From assembly GCA_032622095.1 (NCBI GenBank), contig CP136063.1:6801814-6865813 (forward strand): DNA of 64,000 nt, in the 5' to 3' direction. The DNA comes from Siphonodentalium dalli (Eukaryota; Mollusca; Scaphopoda; Gadilida; Siphonodentaliidae). Shown here one piece after another: positions 34,455 to 46,102 of the stretch. A program made the position numbers and the translations under genes. Position 1 is the first letter of the stretch; each line of letters opens with the position of its first letter. The notes under the pieces are model-generated. The model saw only the letters and a program-made list of their open reading frames with translations. It was not told where the DNA came from and made no database searches.

Positions 34455-34605
34455 TCATTTGCGCTTGATTTTCGCTTAGGCATAAACATTTGCGCTTAAG
34501 CCCAAATGATAGATGTTATTTGAACTTAAGCGCAATATGTGTGCTTAAGCGCAAATATGTGTGCTTAAGCGCAAATATTTTCGCTCAAGCGTAAATAAAT
34601 AATAA
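34455..34605. repeat. Array of TTTGCGCTTAAGCGCAAA palindromes
   Basis: About seven copies of GCGCTTAAGCGCAAAT or variants in ~30-bp spacing, both orientations being equivalent because the word is self-complementary. Confidence 0.8.
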
Positions 34606-34632
34606 ATGTGAAAAGGGCCTCCCCCATATATA

Positions 34633-34765
34633 TATGACCATGGCGGGAATTGCGCTGGTGCAGCATTAAAGTCTTAACAGACCATATGCTAGAGCATTCT
34701 CTTATATATGTGAGTCATCCAAATGAAGCCTCGTATCATATATAAAAGAATGCATTGGCTTATAA
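34633..34765. mobile_element. Degraded hairpin element related to 26668-26928
   Basis: The left flank GCGCTGGTGCAGCATTAAAG matches the 26.68-kb element. The hairpin at 34688-34758 has diverged, but its centre TCATCCAAATGA is still self-complementary. The terminal TTAACCC is lost. Confidence 0.65.
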
Positions 34766-36640
34766 GGCTTGCCAATGAACTGAACATTTATCAGGTTATT
34801 GCATGAATTTTTAATACACAGCAAGGCAGGTTACATCATTTTATAGATATTCTAGAATTTCTAGTTTGTGAAAACTATACTTAAAGCCATATTTTATGCA
34901 CCCTGTCTAACCAACTGAACTATAAACTATAGACATGTTATTATTTTTATTATCAGAGACATGCCTTCTGCAAAGATATAGCCTTATACATTATAAACAT
35001 GCAAATAGTTGCTTCATTTGGGCTAACTTCCATCATTTAGTGAGTCAAACGTGAGGACATTCTCTTAGTTTGAAAGTTGGAGCATGCCTGGCCATGTGAG
35101 TTGATGTCACAAACATCAAATATTAGTACTTCTTATCAGATGGACATCTCTACCAATAAATTAAACATTTCTCATAGTCATTGCATGCATTATAATATAG
35201 AGGACAAGGTAGACAACATCATTTGATGGATATTTTACTTAAAATAGTCTGTGGAAACAACCTAAAAGCCATATTGTATGCACCCCTGTGTAGCCAAAAT
35301 AAATTAAACTATGGATATTTTATTGTTTATTTCACCAGAGACATGTATTCTGTTGAGATATTGCCTTATATATGTTATAAACATGCAAATAGTGGCTTCA
35401 TTTGGGCTTGCTTCCATAATTTAGAGAGTCAAACCTGAAGAGATTCCCTTATTTCAAATTTACAAGATGCCAAGCCAGCTGAAATGGTGTATCAAACCTC
35501 AAATGACAGTATTTCTTATCAGATGGACATCTCTACCAATAAATTAAACATTTCTCATGGTCACTGCATGCATTATAATATATAGACCAAGGTAGAAAAC
35601 ATCAGTTGATGGATATTTTACTTAAAATAGTCTGTGGAAACTACATAAAAGCAATATTGTATGCATCCCTCTACAGCCAAATGAAATTAAACTATGGGTA
35701 TTTTATTGTGTATTTTATCAGAGACGTGTATTCTGTTGAGATATAGCCTTATACATGTTTTTAACATGCAAATTGTGGCTTCATTTGGGCTTTCTTCCAT
35801 TATTTAGAGAGTCAAATCTGAAGAAATTCCGTTAGTTTTATATTTATGATCCCATAATCCCATGAAATGGTATTTTAAACCTCAAATGTCAGTATTTCTT
35901 ATCAGGTGGACATATCAACTAATGAATTAAACATTTCCAATGGTCATTACATGCATTTTAATATACAAGGCTATGTAGAAAACATCATTTGATGGATATT
36001 TTACTTAAAATAGTCTGTGGAAACTACATAAAAGCAATATTGTATGCATCCCTCTATAGCCAAATGCAATTGAACTATGGATATTTTATTGTGCATTTTA
36101 TCAGACATATATTCTGTTGAGATATATAGCCTTATACATGTTATTAACATGCACATAGTGGCTTCATTTGGGCTTTCTTCCATAATTTAGAGAGTCAAAG
36201 CTGAATAAATTCCCTTAGGTTTCAAATTTAAAAGATGCCAAGCCAGCTGAAATGGTGTATCAAACCTAAAATGTCAGTATTTCTTATCAGATGGAGATCT
36301 CTACCAATGAATTAAGCATTTATCATGACCATTGCATGCATTTTAATATATAGGACAAGGCAGAATACATCACTTGATGGATATTTTACTTAAAATACTT
36401 TGTGGAAACTACATAAAAGCCACATTGTATGCTTTCCTATATAGCCAAATGAAATTCAACTATGGATAAATTGGATATTTTATTGTTTGTATCATCAGAG
36501 ATATTAGCATTCTGCTATTATATAGTCTTTTGTGTGTTATAAACATACAATAGGTGCATGGCCTCATTGGGCTTGCTTTCATAATACAAGAGAGTCAACT
36601 CTGAATAAATACCATCGGTTTGAAATTGGTAGCATCTTCC
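34766..36640. repeat. ~385-bp tandem satellite, five units
   Basis: The marker GATGGATATTTTACTTAAAA recurs at about 35224, 35609, 35992 and 36376, with a more diverged unit before it at about 34835. Each unit also has TTATCAGATGGACATCTCTA and GTGGCTTCATTTGGGCTT. The ORFs here follow the repeat. Confidence 0.88.
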
Positions 36641-37300
36641 ATCCTTATATAAGAGGGGTATATACCAGCTTGAAGTACCGGTTTAATTAATATGTTCAAT
36701 GCAAGGGGCCACCAGAGAGGTTTGTCTAGTTCGGGATGGTGTGGCAAACCGCCATTTGGAGATTTCAAGGGAGCTCTAGGTCTCCTCAATGGCGACCCAC
36801 TATATTGTGCAAACAAAATTTTATTAAAATTGTATAAAGGTCAGCATGCCCTAAGAGCATTGAGAAATAGATAAAAACACTTACTGACAGATTGCCAATA
36901 ACAAAATTACATCTGTTGAAACTATTGTTATGTAAACAAAACTGTTACAGTGATTTGTCAACAAATATATAATTCTAGCTGTATTTAATATTAGTTCAAA
37001 TATTTAACTATGAATAACATTTTCAGAATATTTAATCAACAGGTTGGACCTTTTCCAATGTTATGTAAACAAAACTGTTACAGCGAGTGACTTGTCAACA
37101 ATTATATAATCCTATAGCTGTAGTATTACATGTAGTTCAAATATTTAAGTATGAATATGAATTTTCAGAATATTTAATCAACAGGTTGGTCTGGTTGGAC
37201 CTTTTTGAATGTTTACCATAAAATTTTGATCACAATTTTGCTCTCGTTGGACTTTTACAGTTATTCCAATACAGCAGTAATTTCTACATAACAATTAATT
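36640..37300. other. Spacer with dispersed repeats
   Basis: 36918-37050 and 37058-37170 are two copies of the AAACAAAACTGTTACAG repeat also seen at 26.54 kb. A GC-richer block at 36700-36810 has ORFs on both strands but no recognisable domain. Confidence 0.5.
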
Positions 37301-37309
37301 CTTGGTTTA

Positions 37310-37830
37310 GAAATATTTTCTTTAAGTATTTCTTAACTTAGAAAAAAAATCTTGAAACAAGAAATATATATTGAATTTTTGAAGCCATTTTCTTATTAAG
37401 GAAATTGTTTCTTGTTTCAAGACTAAAATCTATCTTATTTGAGAAAACTATCTCTTGTCTGGTGGGAGTTTCTTAAATTTTCTTGATGTAGCAGACTTGG
37501 GGGGTATATTTCCCAAAATAAGATTTATTTTCCTGTTTCAGGAAATAGTTTTTCTTGTTTCAAGATATTTTATCTTATTAAGAAATTATTTTTGGCAGTG
37601 TACGTTCATTAAACTGAAAAAAGACGATACAAACTAGAAATCTAACCATGTTGTACATGTACATGCCATTCGGCTCCATTGTAGTTGCCTTTCGGCCGTG
37701 GTGCACTTGCCATTCGGCCGCAGTGTATATACTTGCCGTTCGGCCGTGGTGTACTTGCCGTTCGGCCGCAGTTCACTTGCCGTTCGGCCGCGGTTCACTT
37801 GCCGTTCGGCCGCAGTGCTCAACTGCTACA
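37310..37830. repeat. AAGAAA low-complexity element plus 22-bp TTCGGCC minisatellite
   Basis: 37310-37600 is the inverted counterpart of 22820-23340 and ends TTTTTGGCAGTGTAC. 37664-37818 holds about seven units of GGTTCACTTGCCGTTCGGCC type with a 22-bp period. Frames on both strands are open through the array. Confidence 0.75.
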
Positions 37831-38198
37831 ATTACAAACTCTCGACTCCATGGCCGAATGGCAAATACAACGTGGTGCCAATGGACAATTGTTTTGTCCG
37901 ACAGTCCAGCGGGTACGAGTACTAGTACTAGTTTGAATTAGATGGCGGTATATACATAGTTCATGTGAGTAAACTTGCAAACTCAGTGGAAATTACTATT
38001 CAAATCGTGGCCATACTACATGTTCTCAGTGCCCATGAAGAAGGATATTGTATTCACTAGCTGCCAGGCTAATACCACCTGATCTGCTTTTAGATATATG
38101 TGTTCTTGCTTGTGATCTAACAATAGTAAACCCACCAATAGATGGTAATGAGTTCGGTGTCCAATGTTGTTTCGCTTCGGCAATGAATGGCATATCAA

Positions 38199-38739
38199 TC
38201 AGTAAACACAATTCGGGATATTGAAGTCGTTTTGATAATCCGCAGAATTGAGGCCCAGGAAATAAATTGGCGTAGTTTTCTCAACTTCCCTGCCAGATTG
38301 ACGTTTGCTGTTACTTATGTCATTATTAAAGATGCCCGTACCATCAATGGTGCTTTCGCAAAATAGTTCCGTTAACTCTAAAACGACATCGTTACCACCA
38401 TAAGCTATGCACATATAGAGTTATTCCACTTTGTACGATGACAGAGCGTGTAATTCGCATTCATTTGCTGTGCCGTGTTACAATTATTACTTATATCATT
38501 TACATACTCGTGATTCGTTACACAATTGCCATATATTGGAACTAGTTTTCCCTAGGGAAATCTGAAAAACGATAATTCGAATTACCTGAATACGGGAGTT
38601 GGGATGTCACCATTCCATCGGAATACTCGCTTGCGTATACATATCGTGTGCCAGCATTATTTCGCGCAGCCTGTGCAGCGTTACAGTTAATGTATGCATG
38701 TCTTTGCATGTCACCCAATAAATCCATGTCGTTTGTAAA
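38199..38739 (-). CDS. Carboxylesterase-like C-terminal fragment (two exons)
   Basis: Exon 38739-38586 starts in phase 0 and reads FTNDMDLLGDMQRHAYINCN, then RYVYASEYSDG, to donor TCAG|GTAATT (phase 1). Exon 38404-38199 starts in phase 1 (GCATAG|CT) with YGGNDVVLELTELF and ends NIPNCVY-stop. The order D-x(n)-A-x(n)-VYxxEY, then a G-x-D motif about 15 residues later, matches the region before the catalytic His of type-B carboxylesterases/cholinesterases (family knowledge: HG[DE] supplies the His). Here the equivalent is YGGND, so the His seems replaced by Tyr. The acceptors are pyrimidine-poor. The nucleophile-elbow exons were not found, and a 190-bp palindrome sits immediately upstream. It could be an inactive paralogue, a pseudogene or an unrelated gene. 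Confidence 0.4.
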
Positions 38740-38779
38740 CTGCGCTATGGGTAACGTTGATGTATTTATCATATATGTA

Positions 38780-38970
38780 TGAAATAGACAGAACACAACG
38801 CGCATCATAATCGAGACTATTTTATCGAATGAGTTGCGGATGGCGCAATGATATATTTCGCTCGAGCTACGCTCTCGCGAAATATAACTTTGCGCCGTCC
38901 ACAACGAGTTCGATAAAAGATTATAGAGATTATGATGCAAGTTGTGTTCTGTATTTATTCTACACCGTTC
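38780..38970. mobile_element. Palindromic MITE
   Basis: Arms from AGAACACAACGCGCATCATA (38790) to the inverse near 38955 pair through ATTTTATCGAA/TTCGATAAAA and GCGCAA. A half copy is seen at 18425-18515. It lies next to the exon at 38739. Confidence 0.75.
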
Positions 38971-39478
38971 AGTCAGATAAGTTAAATCCATGAATGTCAC
39001 CTTAATTGTAACAATAGCTACCTTTATTGTGAGTTAAGTCTGATAAATAACCAGTAATTATGGGGGGATCACCGGAACCGGATGATCGACGTAATGTACG
39101 TCATCAAGAATAGTTCCGGCTTGTATTCCACTAGAGGTATACACTAATATGTATTCAATGGCTGGGATTCCGTTGAATACATGTGACTCACGTCAATGGG
39201 TGTGGAATAAATAGTATTCATTAGCATTTACTTGCGACGACTTAAAGTTATTTACAATAAATAGAGGCTTGTAATTGGACATACATAAATAATCTAAGAG
39301 TGTCTAACTTTGTGTTTATATTTTATTTGCCATTTTGCGATATTAAAAATTATATATTAACGAGATATAGCATTTCAAAACATAATAATTTCCGATTAAT
39401 TGTTGGGACCAGTGCACCGTTAACAGTTCTTTTCCCAAATGAACCTTCTTCGATGCCATTCTGCCTATCCAATGCGTA

Positions 39479-39659
39479 TCAACTGTCGATTTCCAAATGC
39501 TTTAAAGAAAAGAACAAAGCACTGTCTTGACAGTGAATGATTATCAGCATTCGAGAGTCAAATGTTGTCGATTGTGGTAGGAAGTTGTGGAATGAGCCGA
39601 ATGCCTCGCCGACTGTTAAATATATTCCACTATTCCACGTGTACATCCTTCCGTAACAT
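39479..39659 (-). CDS. Candidate terminal exon, unknown protein
   Basis: A very good acceptor (CAGCTTTTTTTTCATTTTCAG) is followed in phase 2 by CYGRMYTWNSGIYLTVGEAF, GSFHNFLPQSTTFDSRMLII and, after 59 residues, a TGA. Alternating hydrophobic/aromatic residues suggest a beta-rich extracellular domain end. No family was recognised. No convincing donor lies inside, so it is probably a 3'-terminal exon. It is not demonstrably joined to the esterase-like exons downstream. Confidence 0.4.
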
Positions 39660-39664
39660 CTGAA

Positions 39665-40465
39665 AATGAAAAAAAAGCTGAATCTCCAATGCGTATTATT
39701 ATTTCGATTTCCCTTTACTTTACAAAAACACAAATACATATTGGAAAAGCGGGTGGGCTATACGATATATATAGAAATTTCCGTTTGCAGATGCTATCCG
39801 CATAAAATAATCAGCTGCCAGCATCGTACATATATGTTGTTGTCTCAGGAAGCGTGTCATCTCACTTTTGGTCATTGCTAAATGTGATTGTGATTTTCCG
39901 AAACCTCTTCATTAATACCACCGCACGGATTTACCCTATCGGTCACAACACCGACCCGTACCTGTCCATCAAATTACATCGGGTGTCACGCATCGCACAC
40001 AGAGGACGCTACGCGTTATCTGGCCTTCATCCGTATTCCGCGTATGAGTGTGACAGTCGGCAAGTCCACATTAAACCGGCATGTGTTCTGAAGCTTTAAT
40101 AAAGCACGTGTGTTTAATTACACTCTTATGAGAGAGAAAATAACTTGACTTCGGATCTCGAATAAACATGGATGTGATTTCATATTAACTGATTGTGATT
40201 GGACATGGTAACTGATTGTGATTGGACATGGTAACTGGTTGTGATTTAATGTGTTGACTAATTGTGATTTAACACGTTAACTGGATAATTTATAAAATGC
40301 TAACTGGTTGTGGTTCAACGTATCATTGCTAACGTGATTATGAATGGGCGCAGCAATACATATTACGTAAAATGCCTACTGAACACGACTTTGGTGGAGC
40401 TTAAGACCTGCTACATTAAATGACTACATCACTGCGTTATATACACGGAACGTCTGGTTATTGAG
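39665..40465. other. Interval without supported genes
   Basis: A short tandem patch at 40185-40310 repeats AACTGATTGTGATTGGACAT with a 23-bp period. The remainder shows no exon or repeat family. Confidence 0.5.
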
Positions 40466-40471
40466 TGCAAC

Positions 40472-40722
40472 GGACACAGGTTATTGTCCCGTATCAGAGC
40501 AGGAGACGGACACAGGTTATTGTCCCGTATCAGAGCAGGAGACGGACACAGGTTATTGTCCCGTATCAGAGCAGGAGACGGACACAGGTTATTGTCCCGT
40601 ATCAGAGCAGGAGACGGACACAGGTTATTGTCCCGTATCAGAGCAGGAGACGGACACAGGTTATTGTCCCGTATCACAGCAGGAGACGGACACAGGTTAT
40701 TGTCCCGTATCACAGCAGGAGT
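40472..40722. repeat. 36-bp minisatellite, seven units
   Basis: The unit GACACAGGTTATTGTCCCGT followed by ATCAGAGCAGGAGACG is repeated exactly, with only a G/C change (CAGAG to CACAG) in the last two units. The 36-bp period is divisible by three, and the three forward frames and at least one reverse frame are open, giving spurious ORFs. Confidence 0.92.
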
Positions 40723-40936
40723 TCGAAAGCCACATATAAATACAGTGTCAGATTCCAAAGGAATTACAGTTCGTTTATGTGTTCACCGATTCACAGACAA
40801 ATACTCTAATTTCAAACCCAACATTTCGTGCTTCATTTAATATATTCTGGTGGATAATGAAGAAACGTTCACGACCTAACAGGCCTGGAACAAAGCGTCT
40901 ATACCAGTGGATATCATAGCGGATCCTAGTCATCAG

Positions 40937-41109
40937 TCATATGCGTGGATTTAAAACGCAGAAGAGCGTTCCGTTAGTCTGATATTTACAACCACAACTC
41001 GCTAATATAATATTGTCATATACAGTTCTGGAATCACATGGACTATACTGATGGTAGGTATACCAACAGACATCATATTCAACATCTACCAGTTCTGGAC
41101 GCATATGGA
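40937..41109 (-). CDS. Weak candidate terminal exon
   Basis: After acceptor-like CATACATTATAG the frame reads HMRPELVDVEYDVCWYTYHQ, is cysteine-containing (four more Cys), and stops after 56 residues. Part of its DNA (AGTTCTGGA..CATATGGACTATA) is internally duplicated, which weakens the case for selection on the protein. Confidence 0.2.
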
Positions 41110-42970
41110 CTATAATGTATGATAAATACACACAGCAGCCAGAAATTCCATATATGTACGAATCAACATAATTGACTAACTTTGCAAACGCGACATGCTT
41201 TAAAGCACCTTTTGGCATAAGTGTTGTACCATTTGCAAGGGACGATGATTTGTCTTATGGTCACCAACTGTTGAACAAATATTAGGGACACACGTATTGT
41301 TGTCAAGTTTTGCGACACCAATTATTGTAATCTCGATTGACACGCACTAACTTGGATTTATCATGGGAAGTGAATCGCAGCTAATTATTGTCTGCGACAT
41401 CACTAGTATCCGACAATACTAACGATGTTTAATTAGAAGGGATGACTATTTAGCATGCGAATGATGTTGCAGTTGGAATAACTCTCGGGTAATGCAATGT
41501 GACTGATTTATTTATGTGATTCTATCAATTTACGGAAAGCGCACCCGTTGTTCAAGTCGACGGAATGAGTGCTTTACCACTTGTCACCACGGATTATTAG
41601 CAGGAGTATTCCCGGGTGGAAATCAATAGTCCCACATAAAAGCGGAATATTGATCGGAAGTACCCGGAACACAAAGACATATCCACATCGTAGTAAATAC
41701 AGCGAATATTTGTGAATCGGGTGAATCGTAGTAAATACAGCGAATATACGTGATGTGAATCGGGTGAATCGGATATGGAAACACATCCGTGTGTCTGAAA
41801 TTAGAACCGTGTAAACACATAGTACTAGGGTTTCTTGATCAAAGTGAATAACGTGTACTCATAAGGTTTCCATACTCCACCGCGATTTGTCTCCGTTAGT
41901 GATCGTGCACGCATACCCGAAGACACTCGGGTGGATATTCACGTTCTCGGGCTGTTCCATCTGCAACGGATTATCGATTCTTTGACTAAGAAGAATAGTG
42001 TTTTCTTTACGGATTTGCAGAAACTGTTCGGGACATTATCTCTGATCCTAAATGCAAGGTAAATCTTATTAATACAATGACGATGGTTTCCCTTGGTGAA
42101 TTGTGCCAGTCGGTTCATATTCCACACTACATACATGTCCTACGGTGATATCAGGCGTGCCCACATATGCATGAGATTGTCGAGGTTCTTATATTCAAAC
42201 AAGACAATCACAACCCGCATTATATCATGGGGCTACACCCTGGTAATGTCCGTCTTCATAGTAAGCAGTTAGCCGAGGATGGCAGATTCAAGACAATTTA
42301 GTGTAAACAATATTTATTTGAACGAAAGAATAGAAAACAAACATATTTCAAATGAGGATTGGATAACAAGCCATGAGCATATGGCTTTTATAAAAATCCT
42401 TTCCTCTATAAATGTTACCCCGAGTGTCAATACAGACAGCTACAGAGTAAAGAGGACGGGGATTTGAATATTGTTCTGTGTTTTCAAATATAAGTTGGGA
42501 AGTTAGTTAAGCGAGTGCAGGGATAAGAAAGATGGAGGAGTGATAGGAGGGAGAACATAATTAAATTTGCAGGGAAGATAATGAAGTAGGTAGGGAAGAA
42601 GTTTGATAAACGGTGTATACAATAATGCCTCTCTCATAACCTAAATTTTACATTATGGTTTTAAATCATGGTGTAATGTCCAATACGGAATCAGACCCCA
42701 CATACGTATCGGCACACATGAGAGATGCATGCAGATAAGTATATAATATGATCACTGTTATACATGGTAGTGCGCATCACTAATCTAAATACAATTAGTA
42801 AGTGCAATCAGTATTAAGTCCATTAATATGCCAATGTCAGCACGGTTGCTCTGTGGGCAGACAGTCGGATATGACCAAACACAAGGTGCAGAAACGCGAC
42901 TTAATTTCGGTATAACATAAAGTAGTCATAACTGGGTACAATCGGGTACTACACTCACCCTGATCCCCAC
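41110..42970. other. Interval without supported genes
   Basis: A two-unit 42-bp tandem repeat lies at 41687-41771 (ATCGTAGTAAATACAGCGAA). A minus-strand ORF at 41939-42136 is protein-like in composition but unsupported. Nothing else was recognised. Confidence 0.45.
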
Positions 42971-42971
42971 C

Positions 42972-43371
42972 TTAACCCTTTACCCAACAAACCGGCCAAA
43001 ACCGGCCAAATAAAGCTTCAAAAGCCTAAAATATCTTCGGTCTGTCTCAATAGAACCATACAAATATGGATATCATTGGAACCGGCTCCTTGACCACATT
43101 GTGATAGTTACAGTTATGCCCTGTGCCAATGCATTCTCTTATATATGCGAGTCGACCATAGGTCGCCTCGCATATATAAGAGAATGCATTGGCCTAAACA
43201 AAATCTGTTTTTAACACTTTTTACCATTTTTTCTTACATTCTTTAACAATTTTATAATTTTTAATGTGTTGAGCCAATGCATTCTCTTATATATGCGAGG
43301 CGACCTATGGTCGACTCGCATATATAAGAGAATGCATTGGCACATGGCCGTTCTGTTGGGTAAAGGGTTAA
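42972..43371. mobile_element. piggyBac-like MITE, intact copy
   Basis: TTAA at 42972-42975 and 43368-43371 with inverted CCCTTTACCCAACA ends. Hairpins lie at 43126-43192 and 43274-43340 in inverted orientation. The asymmetric flank (CCGGCCAAAACCGGCC, ATCTTCGGTCTGTCTC) is on the left, so the element is inverted relative to the copies at 8928 and 9583. Confidence 0.88.
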
Positions 43372-43524
43372 CGTTACCACTTGATGATGTATGATTGATA
43401 CCAATACTGCTCGCAGTACTTTCCTAATGTGTGGTCACATTGTATCCTGCACGTCGCTTATTTCCTGACATTTCATTACAACTGTAAATAAGAGTAAAAT
43501 ATACGAGTCGACCACAGGTGACCA

Positions 43525-43985
43525 TGTGACCCGCCATATCAAATACAGTGGTAAGTCGGGATTTGTTTTACCCTGTGCCAATGCATTCCATTATATATGC
43601 GAGTCGACCATAGGTCGCCTCGCATATATAAGAGAATGCATTGGCCTAACAATTTTTTATCATTTTTTTAAAATAAATTTTTCTTACAATGTTTAGGACA
43701 TAAAATAAAAAAACATCCATTACCCTGCAGGGAGCCCCACACATATATAGAAGCATATAGAAGAGTGTCGTCTGCTCATGTTTGTCTGGGGCTCTGTATG
43801 GGTGAAATTATAAAATTGTTAAACAATACAAGAAAAAAATATTAAAATTGTAAAAAATTGTTAGGCCAATGCATTCTCTTATATATGCGAGGCGACCTAT
43901 GGTCGACTCGCATATATAAGAGAATGCATTAGCACAGGGTAAAAAAAATCCCGACTTACCACTGGATCTGATATGCTTTGGCCCA
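43525..43985. mobile_element. Hairpin MITE of the TGTGACCCGCC family
   Basis: The left end TGTGACCCGCCATATC at 43525 and the sub-terminal TAAGTCGGGATT lead to hairpins at 43578-43644 and 43866-43932. Between the hairpins lies the second hairpin family (43727-43800). The right end is eroded (CTGATATGCTTTGGCCC). Confidence 0.8.
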
Positions 43986-44139
43986 ACACATTTTTAATTG
44001 TTTGTATAATTGTTAAATAATGTAAGAAACAATTATTCAAAATTGTTAAATAATGTAGGAAATACTGATAAAAAAGATAAAAGTTGTTAATGATGCAATA
44101 AATGATGATAAAAAACTGATAAAGAATATAAGAACAAAA

Positions 44140-44388
44140 TAATTACAAATTATAAAATTGTTAAGAATACAAGAAATGATAAAAATTGTTAAAGAATGTT
44201 AGAAACAATATAAAAATTGCCACAGAAGGTATGAGAAAAAAAAATAATATACAACAAACTGTTAGGTCATTGCATGATCTTATATATGCGAGGCGACCTA
44301 TGGTCAACCAGCATACATATTTAAGATAATACGTTGACACAGGGAATTTAATGTCGCGTTAGCGCAGCTCCCGTCGTGGAAGGGTTAA
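44140..44388. mobile_element. Degraded hairpin element with piggyBac-like right end
   Basis: A mutated hairpin at 44266-44336 is followed by GCGTTAGCGCAGCTCC and GTCGTGGAAGGGTTAA, the right end seen at 26.92 kb. The left end was not identified in the AT-rich sequence upstream. Confidence 0.6.
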
Positions 44389-44839
44389 ACTAGCGCTAAC
44401 AACTCATGCTCTTATAAACAATACGCGAATCCGCTCGTATTTACACCCGGACAATGACATTGCATCTGTTTCACTGCCGTGGGGTATATGGTGCTAAATC
44501 AAACCATTACAAAGAAGGATCTGAATAATGTATTACCCCAACATTAATGTCGTGGGGTATATATATGTCTCCATCTGACCACTTACTGCATGCGATAACT
44601 CCCGGTGACATAGCGTTTCCGGGAACCTTGAATGTTTGTCACGACGACAGACAGACATGTATTATTTAATCTCTCTTATGTGGACATGTGCACTATTGCT
44701 CGGTTATCTGTCACGTGACACGAGAGTCCCCATTGGGGTGGCCACATTAGCATTTCCATCTACAACTTCCTTATTGAAGCAGTGACTGAACACGATATGA
44801 CACCAGAAATTTAAAGATGGATTATCTCTATAAATAAAA

Positions 44840-45134
44840 AATTTTAGAACATAAAATGAAAAACATCCATTACCCTGCAGGGAGCCCCACACATATATAG
44901 AAGCATATAGAAGAGTGTCGTCTGCTCATGTTTGTCTGGGGCTCTGTATGGGTGAAATTATAAAATTGATAAAGAATACAAGAACAAATTATTAAAATTG
45001 TAAAAAAATGTTAGGCCAATGCATTCTCTTATATATGCGAGGCGACCTATGGTCGACTCGCATATATAAGATAATGCATTGGCACAGGGTATATGGGTTG
45101 ATACAAAAATCGGATCTGGCACTCAAATGGTTAA
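44840..45134. mobile_element. Hairpin element with second hairpin and TTAA right end
   Basis: The second hairpin family lies at 44877-44948 and the 67-bp hairpin at 45016-45082. The right end (GGCACTCAAATGGTTAA) is a mutated CCCTTTCAGTGCC-type terminus. It combines the interior of the TGTGACCC elements with the end of the 691-1144 family. Confidence 0.65.
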
Positions 45135-45173
45135 ATAACAAATTTGAAATAGTTGCGTGGGTATAAAATAATA

Positions 45174-45578
45174 AATATGAACTGAAGACCCCTGTCCAGA
45201 AAGGCTTCTATCAATTAATATTTATTTTATTTCGAATATATTATTGGGACCGTTTATTTGTCTATTTTTAGAACAGACCATTCGGGTGATGCCATATAGC
45301 AATATAGAGCATTAGGCTTTTCCTATGGCTACGTGTCGAACTTCAAATGACCCAGATTGATTGGTTGTATTGTTTTATTCCATAGTTGTAAGCGATAATG
45401 AGTATAATTAACGTTTATTTGTGACAAAATTACACAATCAATTTCTGGTCTCTGTTAACAGTAACCACGATTGTTCGTTAGCTAAACAACCATACATTTT
45501 TAGACCAGAAAATAATCGAAATAAAATTAATATTAATCGATAGAAGCATTTCGGACAGGAGTCTTCGATTCAGATATA
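45174..45578. mobile_element. MITE with ~55-bp inverted ends, copy A
   Basis: Left GAACTGAAGACCCCTGTCCA and right GACAGGAGTCTTCGATTCAG are inverted and extend through CTTCTATC(A/G)ATTAATATT. Non-coding. Confidence 0.75.
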
Positions 45579-46102
45579 ATATGTTATACCCCGGTAACTA
45601 TATAATACATGTTTACAAAGAGATAAGCCACCGTTAATGCACTGCAACATAATAAAACCACTGTTGAATTTCAAAAATACAACTGATCCACTTTCATCTA
45701 ACAAATTCTTTTCTTGAGTCTTTCACTCCCCCTAACCACTTTATACTAATTACTCAATTTTGTGCGTTCGTTTGTTCGTGGCGAGCCCGCCATGAGCGAC
45801 AAAACGATGAGTGTCATGGGACAGTTGAAGCCAGTTGTCTTAAAAAGTGTACTAATAATTAATTTATATAAACGACTAAGTGCATACCAAACTGGGTTGA
45901 ATATAGTCGTTGTAAAATGGATCATATGGGTAAATTACACTGTTTGGTGTCACGGAATAGGTACCGCTGACACTAGACTACGAAAAGGGCCACTAGCACA
46001 CGTGGAGTATTATTTGATAGGTGTCGTTGGCCCCAACGGGAACTTATATGTGGACTATCTCTTTGTAATCATGTATTCTATGGCTGCCTGTGTATAAACT
46101 AG
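45579..46102 (+). other. Segment between two related MITEs, with a 111-codon ORF
   Basis: The ORF at 45762-46097 begins MRSFVRGEPAMSDKTMSVMG. No domain was recognised, and it is not called as a gene. The flanking copies A and B could in principle mobilise the interval as a composite. Confidence 0.3.

Noticed and set aside
36692-36874. 60-codon ORF in a GC-richer patch
   Set aside because: Open on both strands, no domain, embedded among dispersed repeats.
40461-40840. Four overlapping repeat ORFs on both strands
   Set aside because: By-product of an exact 36-bp minisatellite; no start or splice context.
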